64,000 nucleotides of DNA from Alcaligenes faecalis (GTDB lineage: Bacteria > Pseudomonadota > Gammaproteobacteria > Burkholderiales > Burkholderiaceae_B): positions 1,922,001 to 1,986,000 of the forward strand of contig NZ_CP031747.1 in assembly GCF_005311025.1 (NCBI RefSeq), read 5' to 3'. Positions 63,269 to 64,000 of this stretch are shown here, in pieces (position 1 is the first letter of the stretch; each line of letters begins with the position of its first letter). The position numbers were made by a program, and so were the translations under genes. Below the pieces are notes generated by a model. The model saw only the letters and a program-made list of their open reading frames with translations. It was not told where the DNA came from and searched no databases.

Positions 63269-64000
63269 GTGATACGCATTCAAGACGTCAACCTGATCTA
63301 CGGTCGTAATACCGAGCGAGAGACTCAGGCGCTGAAACAAATCAATCTGGACATCCAGGACAACGAAATCATTGCCATTGTCGGCGCTTCGGGCTGTGGG
63401 AAATCCACGCTGCTACGCCTGATCGCCGGCTTGCTGATGCCCACCACCGGCACCGTCAGCATTGATGATGAAATCGTTGCCCACCCCCGCCAGGACACCG
63501 GCATCGTGTTCCAGGCCCCGACGCTGGTGCCGTGGGCCAATATTCTGGACAACACCCTCTTGCCATCGAGCATCATGGGTCGTCTGGACGATCAGGCCCG
63601 CAGCCGCGCCACGCGCCTGCTCACTACCGCCGGGCTGGGCAATTTTCTGCACCACCACCCCAAGCAATTGTCCGGTGGGATGCAACAACGCGTAGCCATT
63701 TGCCGCGCCCTGGTCCACAACCCCAAAGTCGTGCTGATGGATGAACCCTTCGGCGCCCTGGACGCGCTGACACGTGAAACCATGACGCTGGAGCTGCTGC
63801 GCCTTTGGTACGAAGACCCCAAAACAATTGTCTTTGTGACGCACTCAATTTCCGAAGCCGTCATGCTGGGCCACCGCATCGTGGTCATGTCGCCGCGCCC
63901 CGGCCAGATTACCGAAATTCTGGACGTGAACCTGCCCCGCGAACGCGACTTTTCCCTGGTGGGCACGCCCGAATTTACGCGCTGTGCCGCTGCCGTCCGT
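63269..64000 (+). CDS. NitT/TauT-type ABC ATP-binding protein (partial, cut by window end)
   Basis: The frame is open to the window edge, with 244 codons visible. It has Walker A GASGCGKST near 45-53, signature LSGGMQQRVAICRAL near 134-148, Walker B VVLMDEPFGALDA near 154-166, and the switch His in FVTHSISEA near 189-197. GTG at 63269 has AGGAG at 63258-63262. It belongs with the NMT1-type binding protein; the permease is presumably just outside the window. Confidence 0.92.
   Translation, partial: MIRIQDVNLIYGRNTERETQALKQINLDIQDNEIIAIVGASGCGKSTLLRLIAGLLMPTTGTVSIDDEIVAHPRQDTGIVFQAPTLVPWANILDNTLLPSSIMGRLDDQARSRATRLLTTAGLGNFLHHHPKQLSGGMQQRVAICRALVHNPKVVLMDEPFGALDALTRETMTLELLRLWYEDPKTIVFVTHSISEAVMLGHRIVVMSPRPGQITEILDVNLPRERDFSLVGTPEFTRCAAAVR

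Overview
The window reads as chromosomal DNA of a betaproteobacterium of the family Alcaligenaceae, most probably Alcaligenes faecalis. The strongest evidence is a complete aromatic amine (aralkylamine) dehydrogenase cluster whose small-subunit residues Trp109, Asp128 and Trp160 match the numbering established for the A. faecalis enzyme, and whose gene order (orf-1, aauBEDA, orf-2, orf-3, orf-4, hemE) is the one described for that species. The other genes (metX-metW, ampG, gltBD, rep, priA) are ordinary housekeeping genes for this family.

Layout. 1-4.7 kb: a PduO-type cobalamin adenosyltransferase, then an RpiR regulator and a C45-family acyltransferase facing a class III aminotransferase and a carboxymuconolactone-decarboxylase-like protein. 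4.7-7.9 kb: a LysR regulator facing an AlaX-like tRNA editing protein, a 2-oxoglutarate/Fe(II) oxygenase and a LysE-type exporter. 8-12.3 kb: a sodium/solute symporter with a 40-residue membrane partner, an atypical response regulator and an AT-rich stretch of about 0.9 kb with no convincing gene. 12.3-17.4 kb: an Ap4A-phosphorylase-like protein, two RidA paralogues (one exported), an LrgA/LrgB-like pair, a TRIC-type membrane protein and AmpG. 17.4-19.3 kb: metX-metW behind a predicted SAM-II riboswitch. 19.5-28.7 kb: an orphan LuxR-type helix-turn-helix protein, a lipoprotein, gshA, ada, a zinc-type TonB receptor with a Zur-like box, a methyltransferase, tRNA-Arg(CCG), a dihaem cytochrome c and an exported protein of unknown function.

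28.9-33.7 kb holds two divergent acyl-CoA gene pairs (3-hydroxyacyl-CoA dehydrogenase with CoA-transferase; nitronate monooxygenase with enoyl-CoA hydratase). gltBD follow, then a repeat-rich intergenic region, a small unknown protein with a striking promoter, and rep and priA. 46-55.2 kb is the amine-catabolism block on the minus strand. In it an aldehyde dehydrogenase, an outer-membrane channel-like protein, AADH and its biogenesis proteins, a cytochrome c, a FeaR-like activator and a Fis-type regulator precede hemE. Amines would be oxidised to aldehydes by AADH in the periplasm and then to arylacetic acids by the dehydrogenase. 55.3-64 kb holds ogt, a second copy of the repeat element, a polar amino-acid ABC operon ending in a DapA-like protein without its catalytic lysine, a LysR regulator and the start of a NitT/TauT-type ABC operon that runs off the window.

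The most unusual feature is a dispersed element of about 240 bp, present twice (40467-40704 and 56375-56616). Both copies fold into the same nested multi-stem structure with many compensatory changes. I do not recognise it as a named family. The AlaX / Fe(II) oxygenase / LysE cassette is the best candidate for an undescribed small metabolic system.
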